NCBI GenBank assembly: GCA_026826555.1
Contig: JAKSZT010053999.1
Coordinates: 240,652 to 304,651, forward strand
Length of the DNA: 64,000 nt
Reading direction: 5' to 3'
Source: Tolypeutes matacus
Lineage: Eukaryota > Chordata > Mammalia > Cingulata > Chlamyphoridae
A program made the position numbers and the translations under genes. Under the pieces are notes generated by a model, which had not been told where the DNA came from, ran no database searches, and saw only the letters and a program-made list of their open reading frames with translations. Shown here piece by piece: positions 23,466 to 35,320 of this stretch (its first letter is position 1; every line of letters starts with the position of its first letter).

Positions 23466-24189
23466 ACCTCAATAAAATGTTAATAATATACAACTTCCTC
23501 AAATTCATTCAAGTGGTATGTGGTATGATATTTGAAGCCAGGCAACATGGCCCAGAGAGCTACACACTTAATATCTAAATTATGTTGTCATATAGTAAGC
23601 AATGATTGTTCCAAAAGTGGCCAGAAGTGCCATTGCATTTACCCAGATATTCTGAACTCTTCAGAATAAAGGATATTACATCTGATTCACACCAAAACCC
23701 CTGTGAATTCTATAAATGTCCTAGATTAATTACTTACCCTCATTTTTTAGTTCATTGACTCAATAATCATTTCCACACATTCACAGTTACACTATTTCAG
23801 GTTTTTCATCCCATCTGTTCATTCTTCTATTTCAATGTCGTCCTATGCACGGTGTTATGGAGATCATTACCTTCTGAAATTAACTTTGGACATCCGCTGT
23901 CACTGGATGGTAAGCAATGTATCCCCAATGTCTTTGCTTGCCATGCCACAGATATGCCTAGGATTGTTTACACAACATAATAATATTACTTTTTTTTCTT
24001 GTGCAAACATTGTCAAATCCTATATGCATAGAAAAATTTGTTAAACCATCTTTAAGCCCTTAATTTTGTGAAGCTAACAAGGAGAACTTTGATTCTCGTC
24101 TTCAATTTAAGAATATACAATATTCAAGAGGTATTCATTATAGTTATTACTGTTGTTTTTCATGTCTTTCTTTCATCTTTCTTTTTCCT

Positions 24190-24290
24190 TAACTTTTTTT
24201 TTAAGGTACCAAGCCGAGGATTGAACCCAAGACCTCAAATACGGAAAGCCCCTATTCAACCACTGAGCCACATCAGCTCCCCTGAGTTGT
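24190..24290 (-). mobile_element. DAS-type SINE, tRNA half, reverse
   Basis: 'gaggattgaacccaagacct' and 'actgagccacatcagctccc' are the antisense B-box and A-box sides of the SINE. The 3' tail appears as a T-run at 24196. It lies in the same orientation as, and about 30 bp from, the next copy. Confidence 0.85.
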
Positions 24291-24319
24291 TTTTTTATCC
24301 ATTTGTTAGCTTCTTGTTT

Positions 24320-24405
24320 GTTTTTGTTTTTAGGAGCTGAAACAAAACAAACCCAGGACCTCCCATGTGGGAAGGAGGTGCTCAACTCCTTAAGCCACAT
24401 CCATT
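24320..24405 (-). mobile_element. Second DAS-type SINE, reverse
   Basis: 'aacccaggacctcccatgtg' and 'ctcaactccttaagccacat' match the tRNA half of the neighbouring SINEs. It is truncated, missing the final 'ctccc' 5' end. The frames at 24303-24700 cross this SINE and are not genes. Confidence 0.75.
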
Positions 24406-25264
24406 ACTGTACTATGCTTTTATTATTTCCATTTTTTTCAATGCCTCCAAATATAAAAATATCAAGATTCTTACACCAGTTATCTCAAATGAGACCTTGC
24501 AAAACAATTCAAAGTACGTACAGCAGTCATTTCTGCCCTTCAGTGCTGCTGCTTTATACAATAGTGTGATCAACAGAAAATTGAATGGCATGTACTTGGT
24601 TGGCAAATGTCGTCTGTTTACAAAACATGCAGGACAGTTTCTGCTTCATGTCTGCAAATCTTTACAAGAACTAGTGCTTTTTGGTTCTGTTTTTATTTAG
24701 GAGGAACATAGGACTAAAAATTCAGCTACCCAATGTTATCCAACTATCACACAGAAAACACAAATGATGATCCCAACACTGCAAACTGTGGAGGTGTGAG
24801 GTAGCAGACATTATTATCTATTGTAGATTCAACTGTTTAGCTTGAAGATGTTGGATTTTTCTCTTAAGAAATAAATTTCCTTAGGGTCTTTCCTCTAATT
24901 TTTGCTAGATTGGGTTCCAGAGAACCTTCCATGAATTTAAAGTGTGACAAATGGAAAGTATTCTGTTGCATTTTAGAAATAGAAGATCTGGGAACTTTGC
25001 TAGATTAAAGAGAATTGTTTTCTAAATGGCACTGAAGAAAATCCTGACCCCAGTGCACTACTTAGTCAAAATGTTTCTGACCAGAGAAAATAATACAGTA
25101 TTTTAGTCTTTTTGAAAGTTTGAAAGATGGTTGAAATAAATATTGTACATATTTTACATATCAAAAAATATAGTACAAGAGTTCATAAAGTAAGATCATG
25201 CATTATTACTTCTACGAATATCATATACAAGAGAAATCTCCCCAAGTACTTGTGAAAGGAAGAC
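24406..25264. other. No recognised feature
   Basis: Ordinary AT-rich sequence. The 111-codon frame at 24365-24700 starts inside the SINE and has no domain signature. Confidence 0.45.
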
Positions 25265-25610
25265 ATTCATATTCCATGGAAGCATGTCCCAGATGCACCC
25301 TTTCCCACACATCACCCTACCACTGACAATATGAATCATTGACCTGCCCCTGCCATATTTGCCTAAAGAACATGCCTACAATTGTATATTCAACCACAGA
25401 CCTCACCATTCCCAGATTCACCTATTCCTTCCTTCCTCCAGTTCCACCCACCCCAGTTCCATGGATAGTCCAACCCAGCCACCCAGCCCTGCTCACCCTC
25501 ACACCCCAGCACTGTCAACCCCACTCACATCCCTGCACCACCACTATCCCCTCCACTACCAATCCCCACGTTTGCACATTATCATAGTCATAGTAAATGC
25601 ATAGTTATCT
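25265..25610 (-). mobile_element. L1 3' UTR subfamily A, inner C-rich segment, reverse
   Basis: 'catgtcccagatgcaccctt' and 'cctgcccctgccatatttgc' parallel 31180-31400, the inner part of an L1 A-type 3' UTR that leads on to ORF2. On this strand the piece is C-rich and nearly free of G from 25430 to 25570, giving two overlapping Pro/His-rich frames (25339-25604) that should not be mistaken for protein. Confidence 0.75.
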
Positions 25611-25964
25611 TTTTAAAGAAAATTCGAAGCTCAGAGAAATTTTGCTAATTATGATAAAATTATTTCTATAATTGGAATGCCACAACTGTAACATGAAGGT
25701 ATGTGATAAAAGTTCATGTTCAATATAGAAAAATAAAGCAATCCTGGTACTTGTGTTTTTATGTTTCTTCAAAAATCATATTTTAAACAATTTTTGCCAT
25801 ACACTTGGAAAATACACTGAATTATGTGTACATAGTTACAGCAGAGACTAAGAATGACTATTAAAGTAAAATCAACATGCAGTGAGTTGGAATATATCTA
25901 ACAACTAATTAATAAAATCCATTTTACTATTGTATAAGTTTTCTTATGTAATATTTCTTTTTTT

Positions 25965-26145
25965 TTTTTTTTAAAGATTTTATTTATTTATTCATTTATC
26001 CCCCCCTTGCTGCTCGTGCTCGCCGGGTCAGCCAACCACGCCGTCCGGGCAGGCCCGCCCTCACCAGGAGGCCCCGGGAACCGAACCCGGGGCCTCCCAT
26101 ATGGCAAACGGGAGCCCCACTGATTGAGCCACAGCCGCTTCCCTT
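25965..26145 (-). mobile_element. DAS-type SINE, GC-rich full-length-like copy, reverse
   Basis: About 170 bp with a 14-base T-run (the antisense poly(A) tail) at 25959-25972. This is followed by a CpG-rich body ('ctcgccgggtcagccaacca') and the antisense tRNA part: 'ggaaccgaacccggggcctc' and 'attgagccacagccgcttcc'. Many CpGs survive and the B box is intact, so it looks younger than the other four copies. Frames at 25988-26221 minus run through it and are not genes. Confidence 0.92.
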
Positions 26146-28754
26146 TATGTAATATTTCAGACAAAGTTCTATAGGGTTGATTTCTCTTTTTATCAAACAT
26201 ACTGTTAGGACTTAAGGACATTTTTTCACCAGCTGATTCTTCAGGACTTTGCTTAGTGTCTGCCTTCTTTTTGCATTTTTGTTAGAGTGGAAATATGTAC
26301 ATATATATTTGTGTGCATATATATATATATGTATATATGTATTTTGAGTGAGTCAAATGGCCACTTACTTATACCAGGAATGAAACTCAAGGTTTGATGA
26401 GTAATAAATTAAGCCAGTTTTCTGATTCATAATTTTAGGATTTTAAATGATATATAGGAGAGAGGTATCCTGATCAATCCTGGCAAAATAATTGGATCAA
26501 TGTGGTCAAATATGGAAAAAATCCTATATGAAAGTGTTTTGACAATACTGCATGAAATATTTATTTTAATTATTAAACTCATATAGTATTTATTAGTGAT
26601 GTTCAAATAGATTAAGGATGAAAAATCAATTAATTAAGAAAGATAATACAAATTTAATATATATTCTTTAAATTGGATTGTTTAATTCTGTCTCTACTAT
26701 ATTTGTTCACCACCAGAAATTTAACTTAAAATCTTTAAGTTGAGTTTTGATTTTGGAATAAAAAGTTAGTGATTCATAGTGCCTGTAATTCCTGACTTCA
26801 GTTTAAGATATCTTAGTGAATTCTTCTTTTTTGGGATATTAATGAAAATGTAGACAAGAGCTGTAGTTTATAAAGACTTGCTAGATAAATACAAGAGCCC
26901 AAATATCTTAATTCAAAATAAAACTTTGGATGATGAATATTCTTAAGCCTAATTGCTTGTCCATTATGTCTAGTTTGGATATAAAGTAGTATTAGTTACA
27001 TTGTAAGGAAATAGATTGGCATCCATAGAATTATTCCTTAGTGAACAATTAGTGAGAGCTATTAAAAGTACAATAAACAAAAAAATCTAGGGCCATTAAA
27101 TATGACTGCTACTCATCAATATTAAATTGTCACCTTTAATAAATAATTGGTTATTATGCTGTAATCATTTCAGGTATAAAATATTTACATTGATTTATTT
27201 ATATACCTGTGTTAATTTATGATTATAAGGTATATAATTTTATTATACTTAGAGTAAAAGACTGTCCCCAGCACAATTTATAAAGTGATATGACATATCC
27301 TTCTGATAAAGGAGAACAAAGCATTAAGGTGTAAATCATCAAAAGTAATGAATGGCTTGCTAGGAACAATGGAGCATTTAATTATTTAGACTTAGGCTGA
27401 ATATCTTTGAAATGTAAATGTGTACTTAATATTTTAGAGACTGCATATTCATTATTAAATAGTTCATATTAATGGTGATATTTATATATTATACTGAAAT
27501 GAATATTTTTGTATATAACAAGCATATCAAAGAAATTATAGTTCTGATTCCAAATTTTGGATCGGTTGTATAATCTTGGTAAGAACTGCTTTATTTAAGT
27601 AACTAAAGGCAGGGAAAAGCCTATAAGGATAGTAAAAAGATAATTTGTCAGAGGAAAGTAGAGGTAAATAATAAAGGTATTGTGCTTAGCATATGAATAT
27701 TTTGGATTATTATTTTGAGGGAGATAAATTTCTGTGTGAGCTAAGTGATATTATTAGAAACTTTAGATAGCAATGTATTAAAAAAGAAACTGAATTCATA
27801 AGATGGAAAATGACATTCAGGTGATGAAGATGGAAAATATTTCCAATTATTTTTTTACAAACATATACAATTGAAGAATATTAACTCTAGGTGGGTCAGG
27901 AGTGTGGTCAAAATATTTACAAAATGTATTATAGAAAAATGAAGTTTTTACTTTGTCATATTATGACATAGACATCTTTTCTACCAAGATTTTCTTCACC
28001 ATTGCTAGTGCCTCTCGATATTGCTGTAGTGAAGACATCTTAATTTATCTACTAAACTTTTGCAAAGTGATGAATTTCAAAACTTAAAAGTGAGTTTCCA
28101 GAAAAATAATATGCATCAATGATACACATAAGGGAAGTCTAATGACCCTACAATGTGGTGGTGACACAGACAGCAAGGGGAGGGGGGAGAAAAAAAAAAA
28201 GAAGTTCCTTTCTTAAAAAACAAAAACAAAAAACTTAACTGTGATTGAGAATACACTCTGTCCAAAGGCTTTTTCCATATTTAAACAATTTAATCTTCAT
28301 TAATAGAATAAATATTATGAGTTGGATATTATTGAGGTAAGGGGATAACAGTTTTTCATGTCATACCCAGGTAATTGTATTTGAAAACCTCATCTAATCA
28401 CTTTGCTATGTTGTCTGCTACAAAGTGGTAATGAGTAGAACCAGACAAATAAAAAGGGCTTTTCCTGAACACAAAAGACAATTGTTTTTATAAAATGGAA
28501 GGCCATGTTATGATGGAAAATTTGAAGGTAATTTTATAACAATTTTCTTTTAAACATATGTTTTTAATTTAATTTTATAGTGACATATATGTATTAATAA
28601 ATTATATAAGATCTGATGGCCATCTAATAATTAGCATGATTTCAGAGTGATGGCTGTACATTTCAAGATATTTGTGACAGCACTAATGTGATATGAAAAT
28701 ATCTATGTATTTTATTGGTGACAAGGTTAGAGAATTGCTGCTAATACTGTGGTT
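26146..28754. other. Long quiet stretch, AT-rich, no gene seen
   Basis: No open frame of note in 2.6 kb. It holds a TA/TG microsatellite at about 26297-26340, an A/G-rich tract at 28177-28204 and a very weak MIR-like piece near 28230-28470. I recognise no other repeats. Confidence 0.6.
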
Positions 28755-30420
28755 TGTTGCTTAAATTTATTATTTTTTAAATAGTTTTTTAAATTAAATT
28801 TAATTTAATTTTTAAAGATGCTTTAGATTACATAAATGTTGAATCAAATATGTAGGGGGATTCCCACATACCTCTCTCTCACCCACACTTTTCCCCATTA
28901 ATAACATCTTTCACCAGTGTGGTACATTTGTTACAATTGATGAACACATATTGAAGAATTGCTACTAACCATGGTCTATATAATTTACACATTGTCCCAC
29001 ACAATTTTATAGGTTTTGACAAAATGTTTAATGGTCTGTATCTGTCATTGCAAGGTCATTCAGAAACAATTATAATGCTCCAAAAATGCCCCATGTTACA
29101 CCTATTCTTCTCTTTCCCTCCCCTCAGAACCTCTGGTGACCTCTGCCCTTATATCAATTTTAAAATTGCTTCCATTGATAGAATACTAATAAGTTCAATT
29201 CAGTGCATAGTTGCATTCTTGCCTTTTGGTTGTTCATTCCTTAATCTTGAAGATTTTGGGATGTTGATGACAACTCTGTTTCTGATTGACAGGGCACTTA
29301 GATCCCATGGAGCAGATGGATAGAATTGCCTTACTTGCAGTTGTAGATAATCTCTGTTTTTTGGAATGGACATTGTCCACCATAATCCTTTTGTTAGTTG
29401 TTCTGACTGAATCCAATGAACTGGAGAGTAGGTTTTGCAACTCTGCTGAGATTCAGAGCTCAAATAGAATATGAACAGACCAAAGATTTAAGTCTCTAAT
29501 ACATGTGTTTAATGAGTATAGTGGTAATTATAGATTCAAATAAAAGGGACAGAAGAGTCATTTGTAGGGAAATAATAGATGAGTCTAACTCTGTTACATT
29601 GGGGAACATATATTCCAAGGTAAGACCCACTAACAATTCCTGAGATTTTTGGCCCTGCCTATAGTGAGTGTCTAGATGCCTCTAGAGCCCTCAGTAGCCC
29701 TGCTCTTTGAGACACTGTTTACTGTGGCAGTCAATGAGATCCCCCATAGATGTGCATACTCTTTGGAATGACCCCTCAATTCACTTTGAAATCTCTTAGC
29801 CAAAAAAACTAATTTGTATTTAATATTTATTTCCCCCTTTTGGTCAAGGCCTTTTTCCAAATGCATTGCTAGTTGGCACTTGATAATCATCCCTTGTTGC
29901 CAGGGAGGTGCATCCTTGGGAGTCATGATTCATGCCAAGAGGAAGGTAGTAAGTTTATATGATGGGTTTGGCTTAGAGAGGGGCCACATTTGAGCAACAA
30001 GGAGGCTTTCAGGAGATAGCTCTTAGGGAATATATAATACTAGGCTAAGTTTCAATTTCACAAGAAAAAGGTTCATAAGTACAATCATCAATATCAAAGG
30101 CCTGTCATATTGGTTTGTGATCCTTTGCTATCACTGCTCATGTACTTAGGAGCTTTGTGTTGCTCTATTAGAGGATGTAGCAGGACTTACCAGGATTGGA
30201 ATTCAGTATTATTTTGGTTATTGCATGGGTATCCACCCACTGAGACAACACCCCATGATCATTTGAACATATTCATATGCTATAGAGGCATTACCCAGTT
30301 GCACCCCTCCCCACACATTCCCCCATCACTGACACCCTGCACCAATGATCCCCCCTCCACCACAGCTGTGACCTTTTGCAATCCAAAACGTCTCCCACAA
30401 CAAAGTCAAATAAAAGAAAA
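28755..30420 (-). mobile_element. L1 3' UTR subfamily A, long copy, reverse
   Basis: Same order as 17888-19480: 'tttagattacataaatgttg', 'tttcaccagtgtggtacatt', 'ccatggagcagatggataga', 'cattgctagttggcacttga', and on to 'cattacccagttgcacccct' near 30290. The A-rich end at 30412-30475 marks where it meets the next element. Frames at 29024-30427 are shared with other copies and non-coding. Confidence 0.9.
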
Positions 30421-30539
30421 TAAATAATAACAATAATTTTAAAAAAATGAAATACAAAAAATAAAAATAAATTCATTGAGTCTTTCATCACTGTTAGGTC
30501 TGTTAACTTTTATTTACAATCACAATTTCTTTTGTATGA

Positions 30540-33500
30540 TCCCCCATTTTCTTTTTCTTTTTTATTTATTTTTTGCTCTATTTTCAAAGAAGCTTTAGGT
30601 TACAGAAAAGTCACATAGAAAATACAGGTGATTCCCATATAGCCAACACACACCCCTTCTCACACTCTCCCCTGTTAATAACATCTTACATGAATATGGT
30701 GCATTCTTAAAAATTGATAAACAAATATTGAAGCATTGCTACTAATCATGGTCAATAGTTTATACTATGGTTTACATTTTGCACTGTACATTTTTAGAGG
30801 TTTTCAAAAAATGTATAATGGCAAGTATCCATCACTGCAAGATCCTATAGAACAATTCCAATGCCCTAAGATTGCCCTATGTTCCATCTGTTCTATTAAT
30901 CCTTCCCTGTCCCAGTGGAATTTATGGTAAGCACTGAGTTTTGATTTTTAAAGAATAAGGTTCATATTATATGCACTAATATTGAAGGCTTGATATATTG
31001 GTCTGTTTTCTTTTATTAGGCACCGCTTGTGTTCTCAAGAGATTCTTGTTCCTTTAATTGAGAACATAGAAGTACTCTCCAAGAGGAGAATTTAATATTT
31101 TCTTGTTTTTCGTGTAAGTCCCCACACACAGATAAAACATTATGACAAGATGAACACTTCCATATTCCATATACACATGCTCCAAGTACGCCTTATCCCA
31201 CATATCTCCCCACCCTCAGTTCTCTGCATCAGTAACCCTTCTGCCGTATTTGGCAAAATAACATTCCCACCATTGTAGTTTTAACTACAGATGTAACCCC
31301 AGAGATCACCTGTTCCTTCCTCCAGCCCTCCCCCAGCTCCAACTCACCCCCCACCCTACTTCCCCTCACATTCCATCTCCATAGACTCCAATCACATCAC
31401 TGCATCACTATCAGCCCTATACACTGCCCAGTCAGACCCCTACGCCTTATCGTAAGTTTTGCCCATATTGAGCACTGGCTCATCCTACTCCACTCCATTT
31501 CTCTCTCCTTATAACCTACCTTCCAAACTCCAGCTCTATGAGTCTGCTCAATTTGCTTAGGTAATATCAGTGGGGGCATGTAATATTTGTCCTTTAATGA
31601 CAGGCTTACTTCACTCAACATAAGGTCTTGAAGACTCATCCATGTTGACCCATGTGTTAATATTGCATTCCTTCTTGCAGCTGAGTAATATTATATTCAA
31701 TGTATATACCATAGTTTGCTTATCCATTCATTGTTGATGGACACTTGGGTTGATTCCAATATTTGGCAATAGTGAATAATGTTGCTTAGAACATTCATGA
31801 GCATATATCTATTCACACCCCTGCTTTTAATTCTTCTGATATATACCCAGCAGTGGGATTGCTTGATCATGTGGCACTTCTATAGTTACCTTCTTGAGGA
31901 ACTGCCAAACTGTCCTCCACAATGGCTGCATCATTCTACATTATCACCAGCAGTGGATGAGTGTTCCCTTTCCTGTACATCATCTCCAACACATGTAGTT
32001 CCCCATTTTATTTTTTAATAGCCACAAGTCTAATAGGTGTAAGATGATATCTCTTTGTAGTTTTGATTTTTATTCCCCAATAGCTAATGATGTTGAGCAT
32101 CTTTTCATGTGCTTTTAAGCCATTTTTATTTTCTCTTTGGAAAAGTATGTATTCAAATCTCTTGCCCATTTTCTTTAATGGGTTATTTTTCTTTTTATTT
32201 GGTAGATGTAGGATTTCTTTATTTATGCTGGATATTATGTTCTTATCAGATAAATGGTTACCAAATATTTTCTCCTGTTGAATAAGCTACTTTTCACTTT
32301 CTTGACAAATTACTTTGAAGCACAAAACTTAAATTCTGTCCCATCTGAATGGGCTTGGTGGTCTTCCTGAATATCAGTTGGCCTTATATGTGGGGATCTA
32401 TTTCAGAGCTCTCAATTCATTTCCAATAGTCAATATTCTATCCTTGTGCCAATACCATGCAGTTCTGACCACTGTAGGTTTAGTATACTTTAAAATCAGG
32501 TAGTGTGATTCCTCGGATTTTGTTTTTCTTTTTCAATATGTTTTTGGCTATCCAGGGCCCTTTGCTCTTCCTAATAAACTTCCTAAATAGCTCTTCCAAT
32601 TCAGTAAAAAATTCTGTTTCAGTTTTTATGTGTTTGCATTGTCTGTAAATTAATTTGGGTAGTACAGACATCTTAATGATGTTTAGTCTTCCAATCCATG
32701 AACACGGAATATTCTTCCATTTATTTAGATCTTCTTTGATTTACTTTAACAATATTGTGCAATTTATTTGTACAAAACTTTTACATTTTTAGTTAAGTTT
32801 ATTTCTAAATATTTGGTTGATTTAGTTGCTTTTGTAAACGGAATTTTTTTCATTAATTCCTTCTTTCCTCAGATTGCTGATTATTGGTGTACTGAAATGC
32901 TACTGACTTTTGCATGTTGAGGGTTTATCCTGCTACTTTACTGAACGTGTTAATCAGCTCTACAAGTTTTGTCATAGATTTTTCAGGGCTTTCTATGTAT
33001 AAGAATATGTCATCTGCAAATAGTGAAATTTTTACCTCTTCCTTTCTAATTTGGATGCTTTATATTGTTTTTCCCTGCCTATTTGCTCAAGCAAGTAATT
33101 CTAACACAATGTTAAATAACAATGGTGACAGTGGGCATATTTGTCTTGTTATAGAATTTAGATGGTAGGCCTTTATTGTTTCACCATTAAATATAATGTC
33201 AGTTGTGGGCTTTTCATATATACAACTTTATCATGTTGAGGAAGTTTTATTCTATTCCTATATTTTGAAATGTTTTTATCAAGAAAGGATGCTATATTTT
33301 GTCAAATGATTGTTCTTCATCAATAAAGTTGATCATGTGATTTATTTCTTTCAATATGTTAACGTGGTGTATTACATTGATTTTTCTTACTATGAATGAT
33401 CCTTCCATACCAGGGATGGAAACCAATGGATCATGGTATATAATTCATATGTTGCATTGTTGAATATGATTAGCAAATATTTTGTTGAGGATTTTAGCAT

Positions 33501-35320
33501 CCAGATTCATTAGAGTGATATGTCATTTTCTTTGTCTTTCATATTAGAGTGATGTTGGCATCATAGAAATAGATTTTGGACTGTACACTTTATAATTTTT
33601 GATGAAATTTAAAATGCCTGGATCCATTATTGCAAGATCATGCAGAACAAATTTAATGTCCTAAAAATGCCCTAAGTTCAATCTATTCTATACTTGCCTC
33701 TCTCTAAGCCAAACTCAGCATCTAAATGCATTACATTACCCTCTGTAGTTGACATGACTCCTGGGGATGAGCCTCTCTGGCCCCAGGGATTATTGCCAAG
33801 TGCCAACTAGCAATGCACCTGGAAAAGATCTTGACCAAAAGGGGGAAAGGATAAATAGAAATGAGTTAGTATGGCTAAGAGATTTCAAAGTGTATTGGGA
33901 GGTCATTCCAGAGGTTACACTTATGCACATCTCAGGAGGATTTCATTGACTGCCAAAGTAAATATTGCCTAAAATAGTGGGACTCCTGAAGGCTCTAGAG
34001 ACATCCAGACATTATAGGCAGGGCAGACATCTCAGGAGTTTGGCACCCTGCCAGTAAACCCTACTTTGGAATTTATGTTCCCCAGTGGGAAAGAGTTGCA
34101 CTCATTTGTGGTTTCCCTACTCATGGTCTTCTGCCCCTTCTATTTGAACTTATAGTTAGCACTAGACTTGATAGGTGTATGTCTAAGAGATTTAATCTTT
34201 TGGCTGTCCATGTACCAGTTGGACCCTGAATCTCAACAGAGTTGCAACACCTACTTTCCAGTTTATTGGACTCACCCAGGACAACTAATAAGGACATGAT
34301 GATTTGCAAAGCCCATCCCAAGGAACAGAGAAAGTCTGCAACTGCAAGCAAGATAGTCCCATCCATCTGCCCCATCTCAATTAGAGGCAGAGAAGGTGTC
34401 ACCATACCAGAATCCTCAGGTTGGGGAATGAATGATGGACTAGTAGACTTACTGTTATTCTACTATAGACATTTTGAAGCAATGGAAGAACATTTTTCAT
34501 TAATGTGGAGGCAGTGGTCACTGAATGTTCTGGGGGCAGGGAAAGGGAAGAACAGTTGTCATATGGGGGTATTTTTGAGATGTTTGAATTGTCCTGAATG
34601 ATGATGCAATGATGGATACAGGCCATTATATATTTTGTACTAAGTTACACAATTGTGCTGGACAGAGTGTAAACTATAATCCACACATAGTGGCAATGCT
34701 CTAATATGTGTTCATCAATTGTAAAAAATATACCACACTAAAAAAGGATGATGTTAATGTGGGAAAGTGTTGGAGTTGTAAGAAGTGGGGCATATGGGAA
34801 TCCCCTATATTTTTTATGTAACATTTATGTACTCTTAAAGTTTTTAAAAATGTATTTAAAAAAGAATTAGTCAGTCAATGTTCCTCCACCTTTATTTTTT
34901 GGAATTGTTTTTAGCAGGATTGATGTAAGTTCTTTCCAGCATGACTGGTAGAATTCACCTGTGAAGTGATCTGGTCCAGGGCTCTTTTCAGTTGTGAGGT
35001 TTTTGATGAGTAATTCAATCTCATTAATTGTGATTGGTTTGCTAAGTCCATCAATTTCATCTATCCTCAATGTAGACTGCTTGTGTGTTTCTATGAATTT
35101 GTCCATTTCATCAAGATATCCATCTTGTTGGCATACAATTTTTCAAAGTATCATTTTATGATACTGTTTATTTCTGTGGAATCTGTGGTGATATCCCCTG
35201 TCTCATTTTTCATTTCGTGTATTTGTATCTTCTTTTTTTCATGGTTAGTCTACATAAAGATTTGCAAATTTTATTTATCTTCTCAAAGAACAATCTTGGT
35301 TTTGTTAATTTTTTTTTCAA
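30540..35320 (-). mobile_element. L1, 3' UTR through ORF2 reverse-transcriptase region, reverse, interrupted
   Basis: The most complete L1 of the window, read right to left. ORF2 RT is at 34865-35320; the minus frame 34867-35106 includes Lys-Ser-Pro-Gly-Pro-Asp and Phe-Thr-Gly-Glu-Phe-Tyr, an RT landmark. ORF2 continues at 33584-32150; the minus frame 32480-32671 ends Ile-Thr-Leu-Pro-Asp-Phe-Lys. The conserved 3' region follows at 32150-31680 ('tatatacccagcagtgggat'), then the C-rich segment and the A-type UTR (31400-30565, with an internal deletion near 30910-30950). Frameshifts and stops make it inactive. An insert at 33585-34864 splits ORF2. Confidence 0.9.
33585..34864 (+). mobile_element. 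L1 3' UTR subfamily A inserted in L1 ORF2, with an inverted piece at its left end
   Basis: From about 33700 the sequence is A-type UTR in forward sense ('cctctctctaagccaaactc', 'gattattgccaagtgccaac', 'gttgcaacacctactttcca') ending in an A-rich tail at 34850-34864. The first ~115 bp (33585-33698) is A-type sequence in reverse sense ('tcctaaaaatgccctaagtt'), from the middle of the UTR. Host text stops at 'ggcatcatagaaatag' and resumes at 'gaattagtcagtcaatgttc', and these share a short agaa(a)tag-like repeat. Confidence 0.85.

Noticed and set aside
25339..25604. Two overlapping Pro/His/Ser-rich frames suggesting a low-complexity protein
   Set aside because: They come from the C-rich inner segment of an L1 3' UTR also present at 31200-31400.
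25965..26145. Possible tRNA gene
   Set aside because: A- and B-box-like parts are present, but the fold is followed by a SINE body and poly(A) tail. It is a tRNA-derived SINE, not a tRNA gene.
34242..34601. 119-codon plus-strand open frame
   Set aside because: Part of the forward A-type L1 3' UTR. The same wording recurs in broken form at 57953-58225 and elsewhere.
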